A stretch of DNA of 6,537 nt from an uncultured Peptoniphilus sp. GTDB taxonomy: Bacteria; Bacillota; Clostridia; Tissierellales; Peptoniphilaceae. The stretch lies in assembly GCA_947254665.1 (NCBI GenBank), contig CAMYEJ010000076.1, positions 1 through 6,537 on the forward strand, given 5' to 3'. Shown piece by piece: positions 5,829 through 6,537 of this stretch. The notes under the pieces were generated by a model, which saw nothing but the letters and a program-made list of their open reading frames with translations, made no database searches and was not told the origin of the DNA. The translations under genes and the position numbers were made by a program. The first letter of the stretch is position 1. Each line of letters begins with the position of its first letter.

Positions 5829-5844
5829 CAAAACTTAAAAAATA

Positions 5845-6507
5845 TTATTTCTCGCTTTCTTCTATTTCCTTTATATATCTATAAACGGTTTGGTTAGATA
5901 TATCAAGAAGTTCAGCTACCCTATTGATTGCGCCTTTAAATTTGAACACGCCTAGTTCGTAGAGCTGTCTAATTGGATTTGCTGGCTCTAGAATTTTGCT
6001 TGTAGGGACGCTTCTATCCCAGTGTACAAATACATTTTTAATCATATTTTCCACTATTAAATCGATGGATTCTGTGAAGAACTCCTTAGGTTCAGATTTG
6101 CTTTCATCAACACCGAAAAGAAGTTCATTTTCATAGAATTCTCTAAACTCTAAGAACTTAGTTAGATCATAGTGGATGTTTAACATGCCGATTAGCTCTC
6201 CTTCATCCTTAATGTAGTATGTAGAAGCTCTAAAAACTCTGTGACTTACTTCGTTCATAACTATGTAGTTGGAAACGTAGTCTGTAGTTTTGTAATCAGT
6301 CTTTATTATCTTTCTAAGGCTAAAACCGGAATACTCATCGCCTATTTTTCTTCCGCTTAGTTCACCATTTATTAAGTAGATTATCTTGCTCTTTCCTTCA
6401 TTATAATCAAGAAGAGCAATCTCAACGTTTTTTCCTAAAGTAGTAGCTAAAAAATTAGCGATACCTTCATATTGTTTAAGAATATTTGATCTATTTTCTG
6501 TATTCAT
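5845..6507 (-). CDS. YheO/DauR-like transcriptional regulator (PAS plus HTH)
   Basis: A 220-residue cytoplasmic DNA-binding regulator. Residues about 10-115 match the YheO-like PAS pattern: the opening QYEGIANFLATTLGKNVEIA (12-31), then NGELSGRKIGD (47-57) and FRASTYYIKDEGELIGMLNI (92-111). A linker leads to a C-terminal helix-turn-helix (about 175-217) with PIRQLYELGVFKFKGAINRV (178-197) and AELLDISNQTVYRYIKEIEE (198-217). Length is normal for the family (about 215-240). Characterised relatives such as DauR of Pseudomonas control D-arginine catabolism, so a neighbouring carbamate kinase fits a role in sensing an amino acid or related metabolite and controlling arcC; this link is inferred from position. 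The ATG has GAGG seven bases upstream. It is likely co-transcribed with arcC. Only 30 bp of upstream DNA are in view, so its promoter is not seen. Confidence 0.9.
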   Translation of the reverse strand: MNTENRSNILKQYEGIANFLATTLGKNVEIALLDYNEGKSKIIYLINGELSGRKIGDEYSGFSLRKIIKTDYKTTDYVSNYIVMNEVSHRVFRASTYYIKDEGELIGMLNIHYDLTKFLEFREFYENELLFGVDESKSEPKEFFTESIDLIVENMIKNVFVHWDRSVPTSKILEPANPIRQLYELGVFKFKGAINRVAELLDISNQTVYRYIKEIEESEK

Positions 6508-6537
6508 GAAATCACCTCAATACAAATTTTCGTATAT
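6508..6537 (-). promoter_or_regulatory. Leader of the YheO-like regulator with an imperfect dyad
   Basis: The Shine-Dalgarno GAGGTGA lies just before the start codon. Bases 6520-6535 (plus ATACAAATTTTCGTAT) form an imperfect inverted repeat with 4-bp outer arms ATAC/GTAT. It could be part of an autoregulatory site, but the window ends here and the match is weak. Confidence 0.25.

Noticed and set aside
5780..5844. A separate promoter for arcC between the regulator and arcC.
   Set aside because: TTGATC is present on the minus strand, but no -10-like hexamer lies at a usable distance, so read-through from the regulator is the simpler view.

Overview
The window is AT-rich DNA with strong Shine-Dalgarno sites, AGA/ATA-rich codon use, TTG and ATG starts, and simple hairpin-plus-U terminators. 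Together with a YtrA-type GntR/ABC operon and a carbamate kinase gene, this points to a low-GC Firmicute, most likely an anaerobic amino-acid fermenter of the Clostridia/Tissierellia type (Peptoniphilus/Anaerococcus-like). The genus is an inference; no marker gene fixes it. All six complete genes lie on the minus strand, so transcription runs from high to low coordinates.

Right part (about 4803-6537): a YheO/DauR-type PAS plus HTH regulator is followed 65 bp later by a carbamate kinase (arcC), which ends at a clear intrinsic terminator. The pairing suggests control of the last, ATP-yielding step of arginine/citrulline or other carbamoyl-phosphate catabolism. The spacer holds a predicted hairpin that would bury the arcC Shine-Dalgarno.

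Middle (about 4247-4790): a single small two-helix membrane protein of unknown function has its own extended -10 promoter, a TTG start and a terminator that overlaps its stop codon. Next comes about 170 bp of gene-free DNA that can be folded on the plus strand into a compact three-way junction, preceded by a possible plus-strand promoter. This is the least explained part of the window.

Left part (119-4234): a tightly packed four-gene operon. Its order is a YtrA-type GntR repressor, a polytopic membrane protein with a DUF5808-like motif and a bacterial PH-like domain, an ABC ATPase, and a large ABC-2-type permease. Three of the junctions overlap or nearly touch. It is driven by a near-perfect sigma-A promoter whose -10 lies in the centre of a 32-bp dyad, the likely autorepressor site. 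By analogy with the B. subtilis ytr operon this is probably an envelope-stress or antimicrobial-responsive exporter, but the substrate cannot be read from sequence.

The operon ends in a terminator at 48-73, which also contains the stop codon of what looks like the tail of a convergent plus-strand gene entering from the left edge. No tRNA, rRNA, CRISPR array, insertion sequence or prophage signal was found.
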